From: Stenotrophomonas sp. PS02289
GTDB taxonomy: Bacteria; Pseudomonadota; Gammaproteobacteria; Xanthomonadales; Xanthomonadaceae
Length of the DNA: 52,557 bases
Assembly: GCF_029960115.1 (NCBI RefSeq)
Contig: NZ_JASCOZ010000010.1
Location: forward strand, 1 to 52,557
Direction of reading: 5' to 3'
This document shows, piece by piece, positions 52,504-52,557 of the stretch. The notes below the pieces were generated by a model, which made no database searches, had not been told where the DNA came from, and saw only the letters and a list, made by a program, of their open reading frames with translations. A program made the translations under genes and the position numbers. The number at the start of each line of letters is the position of its first letter. Position 1 is the first letter of the stretch.

Positions 52504-52520
52504 CCCCCCTCTCCGCCAGA
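52504..52520 (+). repeat. attR core (17-bp direct repeat)
   Basis: Identical to 17604-17620, the tRNA-Ser 3' end plus GA. It marks the right border of the island. Confidence 0.85.
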
Positions 52521-52522
52521 CA

Positions 52523-52557
52523 CGCAAAAAGGCCACCCATTGGGTGGCCTTTTTGCG
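52523..52557 (+). terminator. Displaced chromosomal terminator of tRNA-Ser
   Basis: CGCAAAAAGGCCACCCA pairs with TGGGTGGCCTTTTTGCG, with an A/T-rich outer stem and T5. It lies directly outside attR, so it is probably the original terminator of tRNA-Ser before the island separated them. Confidence 0.75.

Noticed and set aside
17604-52520. Insertion sequences or transposases in the island
   Set aside because: No transposase-like protein or terminal inverted repeats with target duplication were found; the only recombinase is the tyrosine integrase.

Overview
The window looks like a chromosomal segment of Stenotrophomonas, most likely the S. maltophilia complex. The evidence is high-GC coding with strong G/C third positions, two short GTAG-headed palindromes of the SMAG type (about 1256-1280 and 12748-12771), and gammaproteobacterial gene orders tig-clpP-clpX-lon-hup and mltD-gloB-yafS-rnhA-dnaQ. 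The species was not tested by any search. The first ~70 bases are almost pure G/C runs and look like a poor contig end.

Core chromosome (78-17618): a BI-1/YccA membrane protein; tRNAs Pro, Arg, His and two Lys; a small accessory patch with a YfbM/DUF1877 protein and a barstar-like protein; tRNA-Leu; the chaperone/protease cluster trigger factor, ClpP, ClpX, Lon and HU; tRNA-Val and three identical tRNA-Asp; a PpiD-like periplasmic-fold SurA-N/parvulin chaperone; MltD and glyoxalase II on the minus strand; YafS, RNase H and DnaQ on the plus strand; a PP2C phosphatase; and tRNA-Ser(CGA).

Genomic island (about 17604-52520): a 35-kb element inserted at the 3' end of tRNA-Ser(CGA). A 17-bp piece of the tRNA end is repeated at both borders (17604-17620 and 52504-52520). 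A P4-type tyrosine integrase sits at the right end, and tandem 12-bp repeats lie near both ends.

Left half (18008-38303): a complete BREX type I-like phage-defence operon. The order is brxR (WYL regulator), a BrxE-like gene, brxA, brxB, brxC, an inserted SF1 helicase plus TPR/OB-fold pair, pglX in two overlapping reading frames, a GmrSD/BrxU-type restriction gene, pglZ and brxL. Most junctions overlap by 4 bp, so translation is probably coupled. The BrxL carries a C-terminal MIT_C (PLD-like, MITD1-type) domain. pglX is broken by an apparent one-base deletion in a short A tract, exactly where sequence of lower GC (the target-recognition part) begins.

Right half (38645-52334): a mobilisation/replication-like module (DUF932, RadC-like, YqaJ nuclease, Gp3-like protein, AlpA-type regulator, DUF3987, MobA/MobL relaxase with a MOBQ-like oriT candidate). 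Several of these transcription units are preceded by strong hairpins or terminators inside their leaders. Then come an unrecognised AT-rich gene, a umuC remnant, an RloC/PrrC-like zinc-hook ATPase with a candidate anticodon-nuclease triad, a 51-aa glycine-rich basic protein behind an RBS-sequestering hairpin, a HEIGH zincin-like protein, and the integrase.

Together the island reads as a mobilizable defence island. BREX blocks or marks phage DNA, the GmrSD enzyme would cut modified DNA, and the RloC-like protein could act as a last-resort tRNA-cutting response.
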